Of a DNA stretch of 64,000 nucleotides, positions 1-11,670 are shown in pieces. Under the pieces are notes generated by a model. That model was not told where the DNA came from, did not search any database, and saw nothing but the letters and a program-made list of their open reading frames with translations. Origin of the DNA: Mytilisepta virgata (Eukaryota; Mollusca; Bivalvia; Mytilida; Mytilidae); the NCBI GenBank assembly GCA_028015205.1, contig JAPWFG010000022.1, positions 1-64,000 of the forward strand, in the 5' to 3' direction. Both the position numbers and the translations under genes were made by a program. The first letter of the stretch is position 1. Each line of letters starts with the position of its first letter.

Positions 1-62
1 TATTAAAGTTTATGTTGCAGTTTGAAAATTACTTGTTTTTTTTTTCATTAATAAATATATTG

Positions 63-240
63 GGTGGCCATGGTAGCTGAGTGGTCTAGTTTGGTTGCCT
101 ATTTATGATCACTAAGCCTGTTAGAGTTTAACCCATCTTGTGGTATGGTGTGTTCAACTCCTATCTAAATTGACAGGGATTGCCTGACATTGGTCATTGG
201 TTCTCTCCAACGTCCACCAATACATGATTAAAACTATAAA
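63..240 (+). repeat. tRNA-derived SINE fragment
   Basis: A class-II (Ser/Leu-like) tRNA-related head is visible, with a box-A-like TAGCTGAGTGGTCTAG from about 74 and a box-B-like GTGTTCAACTCC at 150-161. A tail with TCTCC..CCACCAATA and an A-rich end follows. The layout fits a mollusc V-type SINE. The tRNA part is too diverged to be a functional tRNA. Confidence 0.55.
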
Positions 241-464
241 AACATATCTTTTACTATATTTCAAATAAGAATGCATGTATCATTTTGCATGTATTTAAAT
301 GGGCATACATGAATACATTATATCTTGCAAATGTTATTTGTGTACACCACCATTTAACAAATTCTTACCACTTATATCACATACAACTGATGTTACCAAA
401 TTAAGTTTCTAAATATACCACAGAATGGTTCCTTGTATGTGCCCAGTATATGCAAATTTAAGTC

Positions 465-483
465 GGGGGGGGGGGGGGGGGGG
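465..483. repeat. poly-G homopolymer tract
   Basis: Nineteen consecutive G residues sit in otherwise AT-rich intergenic DNA. The tract could form a quadruplex, and its exact length may be a sequencing artefact. Confidence 0.9.
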
Positions 484-2373
484 TTGGTATCTGTCAAAAC
501 AGAAAAAAAACATAATATTTACATTAAAAAATAATTAATTCATAAGTTACAAGTTTTCTACTACATTGTAACTATGCTTATTTATTTATGGAAGGGAAAG
601 GAATTTAAAAGGAAATAATGCTCCAAATTACATTATTTGTATTAAAGAATTATAGTTTTAGAATGTAAATAAAAAAATCTGGATTAAAAATTACTTTGAC
701 ATATATTTTGAATAATAAAATATGCAATCATATACAGGATCATAGATACTGCAAAAAAAAAAAAAGAAAAAAAAAAAAGCATATAAAACATTTCAAGGAT
801 CAATTTGAACCTTCCTAATAAATAAATAAATTATGGTTGCTCCTATAAAGTACAAGTTGACTGATGTACATGTACATAATATCTTTTATTTCAAACAAAA
901 AAAAATATCATAATACAGAGCTCTCAGATTTAGAAATTGTTTTTTTTTATTTAATTAGTCACGTGTAAAATCAAGATATGGTGAGCATCACAATAACCAA
1001 GCAAGGCTTGCATTTCTAGAAATACAGTATCCTGTATTATAAAAATAACTTGTTTATGAATTGCATAAAGTATTCTTTTTCTATTACCAATTTCTCATGG
1101 TAAACAATAAGGTCTTTGTTTACAGTAAAAAAAAAATGAACGAATGCAATTTAAATCTAAACAAATATCAGAAATTCTAAATTGATCAAAACAATATTTT
1201 TAAACAGGTTAAAATTTCCATAAGACTGCAGCAAAGAGTAAAATAAACAAATGTAAAGCTTAAGTAATCCTTCCTGTGCAGCAGGCTTTTTTTAACCTAT
1301 TTTTATGTTCACTATTAACAACTTTTGCATGTGCTTTAATTCCATAGTTTAAAAAAAGCTTTTACTTCAAATTTACTATTTAGTGCTTATGAAATGTAAT
1401 TTGGTTGAGATATATATCTATATGTTATCTGCCTTGGGAGTTAACGCTTGATTTTGAGTACAAGATAACATTTATCGATGAGAAAAAATATACTTTTACC
1501 CATTATTAGAACTGGAACAAAATCATCATCTTCTCACTTTCTTTCTCCTCGCAATCGTTTATTTCGTGATTCAGCAACAAATCAAGAGAGTCCTCTTATT
1601 CTTCATACAGGATATATCGTTTGCAATATTTACAGCCATTTTCACTTGGAAATTAAATAACTTCACTAGATTAATCGTACATTCTTGAGCGTAATTGTTG
1701 AAACGCACATGTAAGTCGGTTCAAAAGTCGGCACGTCGTAATAATCTGAAAACCGATCTCCGGAAAGCTATTTACGCTGTTGCACATGTTTAAGTTTAAC
1801 CGGCAGTTGCAACGCCATCAAAGGGTCAATATCTGAAAACAAAAGTGTTTTGAAAAGCTTGTAAACTGGAGAAAAAATGTTCGATTTAGATTTTCCTATT
1901 TCGATTTGCAATTTTAAAAATTTGACGTAAATTGAAAAGATAGAGAAAAACGAGGGAATTCTTCTGCATTAACTAGATTATTTCATCCGCAAAAATGATA
2001 AATCTAGATCTTTTTAAGATATATTATATCACAATAAAAGTCTTTTTCTGCACTTTAGAGTACACTTTTCATATTGTGAATTATTAGTCAAACGAGTGAG
2101 AATATACGCTTCAAGTACATCGGACATCGTTGTAAAATTGCAGATGAAAATTGAATAAGTGTAGCAACGTTTACACCATAATAACTCGTCTTTTTACAAA
2201 CAAATATTTTATAGAATTATAATAATGTGAAAAAGGAAATTATTGGCTTTAAATCAAGCCCTTTCTGGCCAAACTCCGTTGAGTATTGAGGCAATTATCA
2301 AGTTTTTGTTGGAATGATACTACACGTTGAACGCTTACCGGTCAAATTTGACCGGTACAAACGTTAAAGGGTT
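484..2373. other. AT-rich non-coding stretch upstream of copy A exons
   Basis: I see no exon, P-loop motif or recognisable repeat here beyond A/T runs. This matters because the matching position in copy B holds the P-loop exon. Similarity to copy B starts only at about 2374 (matching about 52200), so this stretch is either unrelated intron of copy A or lies outside that gene. Confidence 0.5.
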
Positions 2374-2759
2374 AAGGCATTATTGCCCCTGGTTTTGTAT
2401 CATTCCCTTAGCTGCTACTGTTTCGGCAAGGAATGCATATAAATGTGTTGTAAGTTTCATTTTGATAATTAAGACATTTCATCACATATTGGGAAACTAA
2501 ATAAAACTTTGACCTGTTCTGAATATTGACTATCCTGTTTAGTAGTACTCAGGTTTTGTTTCTTTCAATGTTTTGGATTTTTCATTATTTTGATCTCTGA
2601 AAAAGTATGATATAGAAAGTCATAACAGTTACATTCCTATGTTCATTCACTTTTAAGTTTGGTTATTGAGAACTCCATAAAGGTTTCAAAAGATATTTTT
2701 TCTTTAGATTAAACATTTCATTAAACTAATGTGATGCTCTAATTAACGTATTTTTGCAG

Positions 2760-3110
2760 GTCACCATTCTTTCCCAAAGGCATTGTACCAAAAGTTATTG
2801 GCATACCTGAACATGGACTTGATTCAAAGGAAGCGAGAACCAGAAAAGAATCAGTGGACGATAAGACCAGCAACCATAAAAAATATACAAGATAAAGTAA
2901 ATGTGTTTGCGGAATCAGCAGATGCCCACAATGAAGAGTTAATTCCTATCCCGATTCTAGATTTTGCTGGTCAGATTGTCTATCTAGCAACACATCAAAC
3001 ATTTATTACATCACATGGTATTTATGCTGTTACTTTCGATGGAGCAAAAGATCTAAGCAGCGTATTGCAGGAAGATTTTAGCACTGTAAATGAAAACTAC
3101 ACAATACTTG
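2760..3110 (+). CDS. Copy A exon: ROC domain with G3 motif
   Basis: The acceptor TTTTTGCAG and donor G|GTAATTATG bound 351 nt, phase 1 at both ends. It encodes the middle of the ROC domain, including IPILDFAGQIVYLATHQ, where DFAGQ is the switch-II DxxGQ motif typical of ROC GTPases. The exon is one codon shorter than its copy B partner (LNMDLIQ against MKTVDLIQ). Confidence 0.85.
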
Positions 3111-6100
3111 GTAATTATGATTTAAATAAACCAACACTGTTTTCTGGATTAATTTTCCAAGAATGTATCAGCTTCATTTAGACTTTATTTATGAGATTAA
3201 AACCAAACCAAACAATAGGGGTAGATTACTCGTATTACGTCGTTTAATTAATCACATTTAATTGGAAACTCAAATGTATTCTTCCCCAAGCAAGAACAAA
3301 TTTAGCTGTTACTGTATAAAAAGAATATGAGATTACAGTCTTCACCAAAAAACAAAACAAGTATATAATTTTTTATCAAGTCTTTATTTGTTATTTTATT
3401 GAGGCGTGATTAGGTCATTAGGTTTTTTTCATGTAATTTATGACGTGCAATCGATGTGTTTAGTTATTAATAGTATTAGATTTTTTTCCTGTATTGACTT
3501 TGATTTTTTATTATTATATGATTTTGAATTTCAGATGGCATCCGACAGTGGGTTTCCTCAATTCTTACATATTGTTTCCTAGAAACCAAAGGATACCCAA
3601 AGATATTGTTTGTTGCTACGCATAGAGATCTTCTGGAAGATGTAAATATATTCACAAAAATAACACAACGTAAAGTGGGATCTAAACACTAAATTTCCAA
3701 AAAAATACATAAAGAGATGCAATTATGGAATAGTAAAGCAGAAACAAACATAATATATGTAACAAAATTTAAAAGGCAAAGACACTCATGACCGTTAAGG
3801 AATGTTGGAAAAACAATTAACCAAGGAATATTGTCAAAGTTATTGATATATGTTTTACATCCAATATTGTTATTAAGCTTTGTTTCAAGCGTCACTCGTT
3901 TAACAAACAAACATACATGAACGTGGACATGGTTCGCTGTGCTATCTTGTACAGTGGCAATGTTCCGCTAAAAAATGCATCCTTAGCTGAACATTCTGTA
4001 TTCTGTTCTACTGACGATACAATATACTCTTTGAAAAAATATTCTAAAGGATAATTTCGTACTTAAAAGAGAATTCCATACACATGTATATATATTCCCA
4101 TCAATTTTTATTACCCAAAAGAAAAATCCCTTCGCAAATATTTACACCGGAAGTAACTGTCTGACTTTCCGGTTGTGTAAAAAAAGACCAGTTTATAATA
4201 TATAATATTTTTATGTAACTGTTTTATGTACAGTTTTTTTATATGAAGAAAAACAACACATTCTACCCATAATATAAATCCGAATGGCAAGCCTAATTCA
4301 AAGCTGCAAAAATCACTAAAAACAACGTGTTCCTCGACCAACATTTTCATCGCAAATTCAAACTCAACTTGTGGAAACTTCTTTTTACAGTTAGTATTTT
4401 CAGAAATCAAAAGGATAGATTTTATTCAAAATAGTAGCTAAACATTGCAAAAAAAATAAATCGAATAGAGAATGGGAACGGGGAAAGTGCCAAAGAGACA
4501 ACAACCCGACCAAAGAGTAGAAGACTGCCCAAGGCCACCAATTTGTCGGGTTTCAGCTGGCCCCTAAACAATAATTCATACTGGTTCAGCGAAATGGACG
4601 CCATACTAAACTCCGAAACGTAAAAATGAACCAAAATTAACAAAACACACAAGTCTAACAAAAATCCTGACTTGGGACTTGGGACGGGCGCAACAATGCG
4701 TCTGTGTTAAACGCATGCATGTTACACGATATTGAATCTATTGTCTTCTGCAAAATGTGGTCGACATTCATTATAGAATCTATATAATGACTCTGAAAAA
4801 AAACGGAGATATATAAAAATTAAGAATGATATGAGTATAAGTGTTTTAATAAAACGCTTTAAACGCACCAAAAATAAATGATTTTTTGAATATCAAAACA
4901 GAGTGCATGTAACATAGCAACATTTCAATTTTGTAAATTTATTTTTTGACCTTTTAAAACAATTCCTCTGATTGTTAAAAATCGTTAAGAGTAAAGCTAA
5001 ATTTACACATTTTTCTTACAGTATAACATATTAATGTTTAATAAATCTACATTCCTCTCTACTTAATGTTGGGACCTCGAAATTGTACACAGGCTAATCA
5101 TCATTTTTAATTTTCATTATTTAAGATCATATTATCGACTGAAAAAACATGTGAATTTTAAGTTTATCTGGCAAAAGGCCAATTTGAGCTATTACCATCA
5201 CTTGGTTCCATCGTTATTTCGTACGTCGTCATCCGTCCGTTAACTTTTTCGCATTTGGATCTTCTTCTTGAGATCTACTGAACACAATTTGACCAAAGTT
5301 GTAAGAGATTTTCGGTCTTACTGTTGTTACTTGGGTACCGATTGGTCAGGAAACATGGCTGTCAGACCCTATTCTAATTTCTGAATGGTTGTACTTTGAA
5401 AAAAAATCGGAAGAAATACATCCCCGATTGAACCCAAATTTAATAAATATGTTTTTATATAGGTTCTTAACAAGTGTTGTCACTTTGGTGCCGATCCGAA
5501 ATCCAAGATGGCCACCACGGCTGAATCCTTTTTAACATAGGGATTATATGGGACGATTCATTTAAAAATCTTGTGTGAAACCACATAGTCAATTGGAATA
5601 AGACAGCAATGGTCCTTGACGATACTCAGTATTGTGTCGAATGACCCAGACTGCTAACCACTAAGGCCGTAACAGCCGAACTTTGTTGAATATAGGACCC
5701 CTTGGGGAAAATTCATCGAAAATCTTCTTATCTGAAACTATTGAGCTTATAAGAACCAAAGTCGGCAGAACTGGTCCTTAGGTTATCTGTCTTATGACCA
5801 GGGATGTCGAGAACGATGGTCGCAACCGTCGAACGTTTTTTAACATAGGATCCTATAAGACAATTCTTTAAAAAATCTTGTCTAAAACTACTGAGGCAAT
5901 TAAGACCAGACCAGAAATTGCGCCTGCGTGGTCCTCAGTAAGAATTGTGTTTGATGACCCGGAATGTCAAAAAAAAAAAAAAAACGTGGGCGCTAGAGCG
6001 AAACATAGCTTTGAACCAAACTTGGCAGAAATGTATCGTAGGGCGTCTTCCCGCAGAATTGTTTCTGATGACCCGGGTTGTCAACTAATATGGCCACCAA

Positions 6101-9100
6101 CGCCGTCTTGGCAGCCATAGTTATTAGACTGTCCTCTCAGAGAATCATCTACAATAATATGGACTGCTGTGTTTTAGGTGAATCTTTGGTCTTGATTGAC
6201 AAATTGAATCCAAGTGCCGATACAGGCTCCCCGGAGACTATTTTTCAATAGGTTTAAACAATAACAAAAATAAATGAAGTTATGTTTCAGAAAATCATTT
6301 CAGGAACAAGTGGAAGACAAGAGGGAAGAATTTCTTCGAATTCTGAAGAGCACGCTTACAGAGGAAAACATGAAATCACATCTTATGCTGGACACATTAT
6401 TTTTTATCAACGCGACAGACCCAGAAGACGCTGAGATAACGAATCTTCGAACTGTCCTTGAGAAACTGATCTTGGAAAATCCACATTGGGATAAAAAAGT
6501 ACCACGTCAGTTCCTTGTTCTTGAGATGATGCTGGCCGCATTAGTTGAAGAAGGAAAGCTGATAATGTCTCGGACAGAGATAGATGAATTGAACAGGCAG
6601 ACAGGGGATAAACCTCTTTCAGAAGAAGAGTTGGCTTTTTTCCTTCACATTCAACACAATTGTGGAAAGTTGACATATCTGAATGTACCGGGTCTAAAGG
6701 ATAATGTTGTGATCAATCCCGTCTGTTTGGTAGATGTCCTCAAGTCAGTTGTGACTTCAACTCCGACTTTACCAGACCTGAAAGAAGGTCGTCTTCGAAA
6801 ATCCGAGCTGGCAACATTATGGAAATCTGGCAATTTCATACAGTTACTGCCTTTTGAAGATTACCTTAGAGAGCTCCTTGTTCACTACGACATCTTAGCA
6901 GAGGTTAGACGGTATGATAAAGAAAGTGGAAAGAGGGGAGACGTGGATGTGTATCTTGTTCCGTGCATGGCGACTAGGCATAACAAAACATCATTTGTGA
7001 GGAATTTTCTTACCAGAGATAAGTGCATCAGCTTCGTGTTTGAGTTCAAAACATCAGTTGTTCCTTCAGCCATACCAAGCAGAATGATAGCCTGCCTTAT
7101 AAGTATGTGGAATGTCAAAGCTTACGAAAACACGGAACTACTTTTTTCTGGGTTTGCTGGCGTGACAGTTGACAGAAAACACGATCTTGTCTTGCAGACT
7201 GAGGGAAACAAGCTGGTATTGATTTTAATCCATAAAGAAAGAAAACAGCTTATCGTACGTGATCTTGCCTCGAGTGTACGAGAATGTCTTGAACAAAATT
7301 TAATAAGAATTTCAGAGGTGTACTCTCTTTCTTTCTCTACTGATCTGATGTCAAAAAGGTACTTGCCATTTGAGCTAAAAGTAAGATCAGGATGTTTCAA
7401 CTCCAGTTGCTTGTTGGATCCAAACAATTTGTCGCATCTAGACCAAACCTGGAAGTGTGCCAATCATGGTGTCGAGACACCATCATCAGAGCTGGATATT
7501 TGGTATACTGATAGGGTATGTCTTATTTTGTCATGAAGCGATAACAGAAAATTGTATACAGATCCTCCAATGAAAGCAAAATTAACACATTATTACAATA
7601 AAATAAACCGGGGTAAAAAGTAGTCAGACTAGGAGTCTCTCTGAGTTTGAATATTGTAAATGATAAAACTGATCACAGGAAAGATCAACATACCAATCAA
7701 ATTGACAGAACCTCAGATAAACAATATCATAAAAGATCATAAAACTAAAAACTACAAATAGAACGATAGTTTGATTTAGTTATTACAACTAACAATGCAA
7801 AAGATAATACAACGAGTTACCAAAGAGGACAAACATATAAATTGTCTGTTATAAGCCTAACAGTTAAAAACTTTGAAAGAAAAAAAAATCTGCAAAATAA
7901 AAGATCAGACAAGTGTTGTATATTAATCTCTCCTTTTCCGTGTTATTGGTAAGAGACATGTATTGTTATTCATTCTAGATAAACTCCCTGAAAGTAACCT
8001 AAAAATCATGTGTACTTGTTAACACTTTAAGAATTTAGTAAGAAATAAAATGTTCCTTTTATTTTCTAGGGATTTCAAGAATGTACTACCTCTTGTCATG
8101 GTAAGTACTGACTGAAAATGTATCCCCCATTAACTTGTATTTCGAAAAGTAATTAACAGTTGTTGTTGTTTTGTTTTATTTAGTTCAAACTTTAATATAT
8201 TCCGAAAAAAATTTTTGATAGTCTTCCAACGTAAATATTATTTGAAATTGACCGTATTAAAGTAATATCAAAACATTGGGGAAAAATAAAAAGAGAGAAA
8301 CCTTTCTAGTTATGTGTTTCTGTATCAAGTTAATCGTTTAACATCTAAATGGATTTTCCAGGCATTGTGGACGCTGTACTTTCCATGCTTTTAAACGATA
8401 CACATTTGTTGCGTATATGCAGCTTTCTGACTGTAGAGGAAGTTCGTAGTCTTGCAGTACATCTTGGGATGTCTAAGCCAGAATTGGATGAAGTTGAGCA
8501 AAACAAACATATGCCATCAATGTTGAAGTTTTACAGTCTACGAGCCTGTAGAGAGAAGAATAAATCGTGTGCAGATTTTGTCAAAGCGATGGTACAGGCC
8601 GAAATCAACAAACACACAATGTGCAAGGTACTTACTTTGTTGCTATAAGCAATATGTGCAATATACCTAAAAATATTGTTTTTTATTCTAACGAATGCGA
8701 TCACAAGAAGCCGTTTCTCCTGCCGTTCCTACTACACATAATACAGATACAAATCATAGTAATGTTTTCACTCTACTGTTTTTTATTTCAATGTGATGAA
8801 AATGATTTCAAATATTTTATATTCGAAAAATTATGTGGTTTAGAAAGTTAAAGTTTAGTTTGATTATTAATTGTTTGAAGTCGCATTTAAACAGTCGGAA
8901 CGTGGATGTGTAGGAGAATTAAATGTCTTGATAAAACCATCCTACATATATCATGTTTTATGGTTCATCATCATATGATCATTATGATCTATGGTCATCG
9001 TTGGTAAATTTTGCATTCGAATCTTGCAATTTAAAGATATGTGTTTGCGTAAAGTATAATTATAATTTGTATCTTACAAATTAAGTTGCTGTTGTAGTTT

Positions 9101-11058
9101 GTAAACCGGCACTTATTTACTTTAAATGCTTATAAAACATTTCTCATTTCGTAGTAAAACTTAAAAAAACTTCTTTATCGAGAAGATATATTTGAAGCCA
9201 AAAAGTCAAACACTAATCGTGATCCAAACGTTATAATATCATAGCATTTTCACATTCTAAGATTTCTTAAAGTTGAAGTATAAAGTCTTTAGAAATGACA
9301 AGTTTATTTGGTTTGTTTGATTTTGTTGACAGATACTGAGACAACAGGAAATACAAACAGGTAATATTTTCTTATATTTTTTACAATGTACAGGTAAATG
9401 AAGATAGTAAATAATCGTATACACATTAATACAAAACAATACAAATGTATTAAGAATAAGCTCCAGTGTGGTATGTTTATATTTCGCTGTAAACAACTTT
9501 TTTTATAATTTCAGTTGAAGTACTGTTGTAAGCATTTGATGACATACACAAAAACACAAATAACAGAAAGGGTCAGCAATGACATACCATTCAATCTAAA
9601 CACCATCCAATCTACAGAACATAGACAAAAATAACATAAAAGAGCACAAAACAAAAACATGTTTGTAAAAAACATAGATTTAGGATGTTTCGTCTTTGGA
9701 CGGACAGAAAACAGGGGTGGCTTTAATCCTTTTTTATAGGTCAACACAGATCCTTGTCTGCCCTGACCAATTAGTGAGCAAATCACAAATGTGATTCAGT
9801 ATTAAAGCTATAAAGTATAAATAGATCCAATGGATCATCCAGCAAAATTTGCTCTGCTGTTTTTAATCTTTTCCTCTGAAACTACTGTATACATTGAGTC
9901 CGAACTCTTATTTTCCCTTGTGGTGATCTCAATTTTCCTCATCGAATAGTACTGCTGTTAAAAATAATTAACAAATTGAACTAATCTCGTCTGAAATTGG
10001 TGAAGTTGATACTAAGGTCTGATGCAGTGGTACATGTGGACAATTTTATGTATTATCGGACACTAAACCATTACAGCATACCTTTAAACAAACTCATGTA
10101 TAACTGCTGGATTTATCACACACAATTCTTTTATTCCATTTTTAATGCCCAGGATGTGCTCAAAGCTCAAACCCATAATCCAAACAAAAAGTCGAAGAGC
10201 AAATTCAAAAAGGCAAAAACAATCAGCATAAATATTGACTAGGCTTTCTTTTTAATACCGTTGTATAGTTCTTTTGAGTTCAAATTAAGGGAAGGTGAGG
10301 GATAAAGACACTTGGTTCAACCATTGGATAAGAAAAAACGGAAATGCAGTAAAAATATTTATCCTATACGACCAGAATGTTTACCCTGCTGATTTATTAA
10401 GTAAATGAATTTAAATTTTCCTTTCAAAATTTGAAAAAATTTACCAGAAATTGCTAAGGCTGAGTTTGGATTCCTGTTTGTTTTGATTGTTTTAGTTTTT
10501 GATGTTTGTGCTTATTAATTCATCATTATATCTTTAACTAAATTTCCAACATTTTGATCTCGAGCAATGTTGATGAGTTGTCAGTCAACGAAATGGCCAT
10601 AAAATGCATCAATTTTACTTCGGTGTTTTGTGATACATTGTATTAATGGCTTGCATGGAAACCATCCTTTATATTGACTAATTTCTAGGATAGTATTATA
10701 TAGCCTAAGTGTTCATTGTCATTTATTAGAGTACTTAACTTTAGATTTACCAGACAATATTCTGAAGCATTCACCTAGTGATGAAATGTTAGACAAGATC
10801 TGTTTACGCATTGGAAAAGAATGGATGGTATTAGGCCTGGAGCTTGGTTTGGAAATCGAACGTCTCGAACAGATTGAGTACGACAGTCCGAGAGTGTTAC
10901 GTGAAGTGAGTCGAAATATGCTGTACTGTTGGAGAGACAGTGACGCTACGATTAGAGAGCTTTTACATGCCTTGGGAAGATGTGGAAGGAATCCTGGACT
11001 CATCCGGGAGATCTTGGAGAACTGCGACAGCTTCCCAAATCTCAAACCCGAAGACTAA
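2760..11058 (+). CDS. ROCO protein copy A (ROC-COR-death-death), 5' part outside window
   Basis: Seven exons join in one open frame of 774 codons plus stop: 2760-3110, 3535-3641, 6304-7515, 8070-8100, 8362-8627, 9333-9360 and 10730-11058. All introns are GT-AG with phases 1, 0, 0, 1, 0, 1. The order is second half of a ROC GTPase (DFAGQ as G3, VATHRD in the G4 position), a COR domain (404 codons in one exon) and two death-domain-like modules. ROCO proteins are GTPases that dimerise through COR; death domains recruit partners in apoptosis and innate signalling, and DAPK1 is a related ROC-COR-death protein. The ATP-binding-like P-loop exon is not visible in the 2.7 kb upstream, so it lies before the window or is missing. 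No stop or frameshift was found in the visible part. Immune function is inferred from domain content only. Confidence 0.85.
3535..3641 (+). CDS. Copy A exon: ROC domain G4 region
   Basis: The exon follows GAATTTCAG and ends at GAAGAT|GTAAAT; it is 107 nt, phase 1 in and phase 0 out. It encodes DGIRQWVSSILTYC and KILFVATHRDLLED. The THRD sequence stands where NKxD occurs in Ras-like GTPases; ROC domains often use THxD. Reading past the donor soon meets a stop, which supports the splice. Confidence 0.85.
4463..4650 (+). repeat. Mussel-type dispersed repeat (intron of copy A)
   Basis: The block contains GAGAATGGGAACGGGGAAAG, AACAACCCGACCAAAGAG, CAGCTGGCCCCTAAACAA and a GCGAAATGGACGCCATACTAA segment. 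The same string set recurs at about 54300-54680 (same strand) and at about 13080-13312 and 63380-63606 (reverse strand). Copy B keeps a longer 3' part than copy A. Confidence 0.75.
5156..6245 (+). repeat. CTCACCTGGC-type element with internal tandem units
   Basis: The 5' edge resembles TTATCTGGCAAAAGGCCAA..GAGCTATTACCATC followed by GTCGTCATCCGTCCG. The body repeats segments such as CCAAGATGGCCACCA, TTTAACATAGGA and GGAAAATTCATCG. The 3' edge resembles GATACAGGCTCC..GGAGAC. It is the orthologue of the element at about 55173-56325. An A homopolymer lies near 5970. Confidence 0.7.
6304..7515 (+). CDS. Copy A exon: COR domain
   Basis: One 1212-nt phase 0-0 exon starts after ATTTCAG with EQVEDKREEFLRIL and ends WYTDR before GTATGT. 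It encodes 404 residues with COR-type features: the linker helix after ROC, a winged-helix-like stretch (KVPRQFLVLEMMLAALVEEGK, positions about 77-97 of the exon, and SEEELAFFLHIQHNCGKLTYL) and the NPVCLVDVLKSVV strand-helix. The copy B exon has the same length and is roughly 92-93% identical by eye. Confidence 0.85.
8070..8100 (+). CDS. Copy A short linker exon (31 nt)
   Basis: The acceptor TTTTCTAG and donor CATG|GTAAGT bound an exon encoding GFQECTTSCH, phase 0 in and 1 out. It has two cysteines four residues apart and joins COR to the first death-like domain. Copy B has RFQECTTSCH. Confidence 0.8.
8362..8627 (+). CDS. Copy A exon: first death-domain-like module
   Basis: The exon is 266 nt, phase 1 in and 0 out. 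It encodes LLRICSFLTVEEVRSLAVHL, GMSKPELDEVEQ and FYSLRACREK, fitting the six-helix death fold pattern (LA..LG.s...id.ie ... l..w). The match is weaker than for the last exon, so DED or another death-fold member remains possible. Confidence 0.7.
9333..9360 (+). CDS. Copy A short linker exon (28 nt)
   Basis: A strong acceptor TTTTGTTGACAG and donor ACAG|GTAATA bound 28 nt encoding ILRQQEIQT, phase 0 in and 1 out. It is fully conserved in copy B at 59447-59474 and keeps the frame between the two death-like exons. Confidence 0.75.
10545..10655 (+). repeat. Dispersed ~110-bp repeat, copy 1
   Basis: The block contains CATTTTGATCTCGAGCA, GTTGATGAGTTGTCAGTCAA and CGAAATGGCCATAAAATGCA. Related copies occur near 33487-33600, 50283-50395 and 60692-60795. 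Confidence 0.75.
10730..11058 (+). CDS. Copy A last exon: C-terminal death domain and stop
   Basis: The exon enters in phase 1 after CATTTATTAG and ends with KPED and TAA. It encodes ICLRIGKEWMVLGLELGLEI, RLEQIEYDSPRVLREV, NMLYCWRDSD and LLHALGRCGRNPGLIREIL, a clear death-domain pattern including the helix-5 W and the terminal L..AL motif. It differs from copy B at only three bases of 329, which is unusually few next to the COR exon. Confidence 0.85.
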
Positions 11059-11652
11059 ATACGTCTGATAGTAACATTGTTTCAGATAGAGATATTGAAT
11101 TACATCAACAAATGTTATTACCTAGATGTACATATTTATGGAAGAACATTTTTGTATAGCGAATGAACTTTTAGTATAACTGTAAATAGAAAATGGAAAA
11201 GCTTATATTTTGTGTAAATTTAAAATAGTTCATAAAGACATTTTAGTTAGTTAGTTGTTTTAACCTTCGTCTGAAAAGTGTGCCTCTGAACTGTCATATA
11301 TATGTTCCAACACATTTTGAAAACTGCTTTGAATTTAGACAAACACAGCCAAATAGGTTAATTTATTTAAATACTTTCAAAAATTAAGGCCAATTCAATA
11401 CGGTATGAAAATGTAGAAAACTGTACTATATGATTAGGAACAAGGTCAGCTCAATTTAGAAATATATTCTATTTAAAGGAAGTCTGTTAATGAGATATGT
11501 TAACAATTTTATCTCGCTGTTGCCTAAAGCTGTCTTCAGGTGCATGATACTGTAAGGTTTATATATATACATGTGCATGTAAATATGTTCTTGTACATGC
11601 ATGCCTATAAAGTATATGGTACAAGATGGACCTTTATATAATTCGCATACTA

Positions 11653-11670
11653 ATAAACTTAGACAATAAA
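11653..11670 (+). terminator. Candidate poly(A) signals of copy A
   Basis: Two AATAAA hexamers at 11653-11658 and 11665-11670 lie about 600 nt after the stop. Both are kept in copy B at 61836-61841 and 61849-61854. Another AATAAA near 12200 is followed by T/G-rich sequence and could be the true site. Confidence 0.35.

Larger units (their letters stand above)
3642..6303 (+). other. Copy A intron between ROC and COR exons
   Basis: This 2.66-kb intron runs GTAAAT...TTTCAG. It holds a mussel-type dispersed repeat at about 4463-4650 and a CTCACCTGGC-type element at about 5156-6245. Both also occur at matching places in copy B, so they were inserted before the duplication. Short open frames here come from these repeats. 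Confidence 0.7.

Noticed and set aside
5878..6120. 80-codon frame before the copy A COR exon
   Set aside because: It lies within the CTCACCTGGC-type element and is disrupted in the copy B counterpart.
10719..11045. 108-codon minus-strand frame opposite the last ROCO exon
   Set aside because: It is conserved in copy B only because the plus-strand exon is conserved, and it has no recognised motif.
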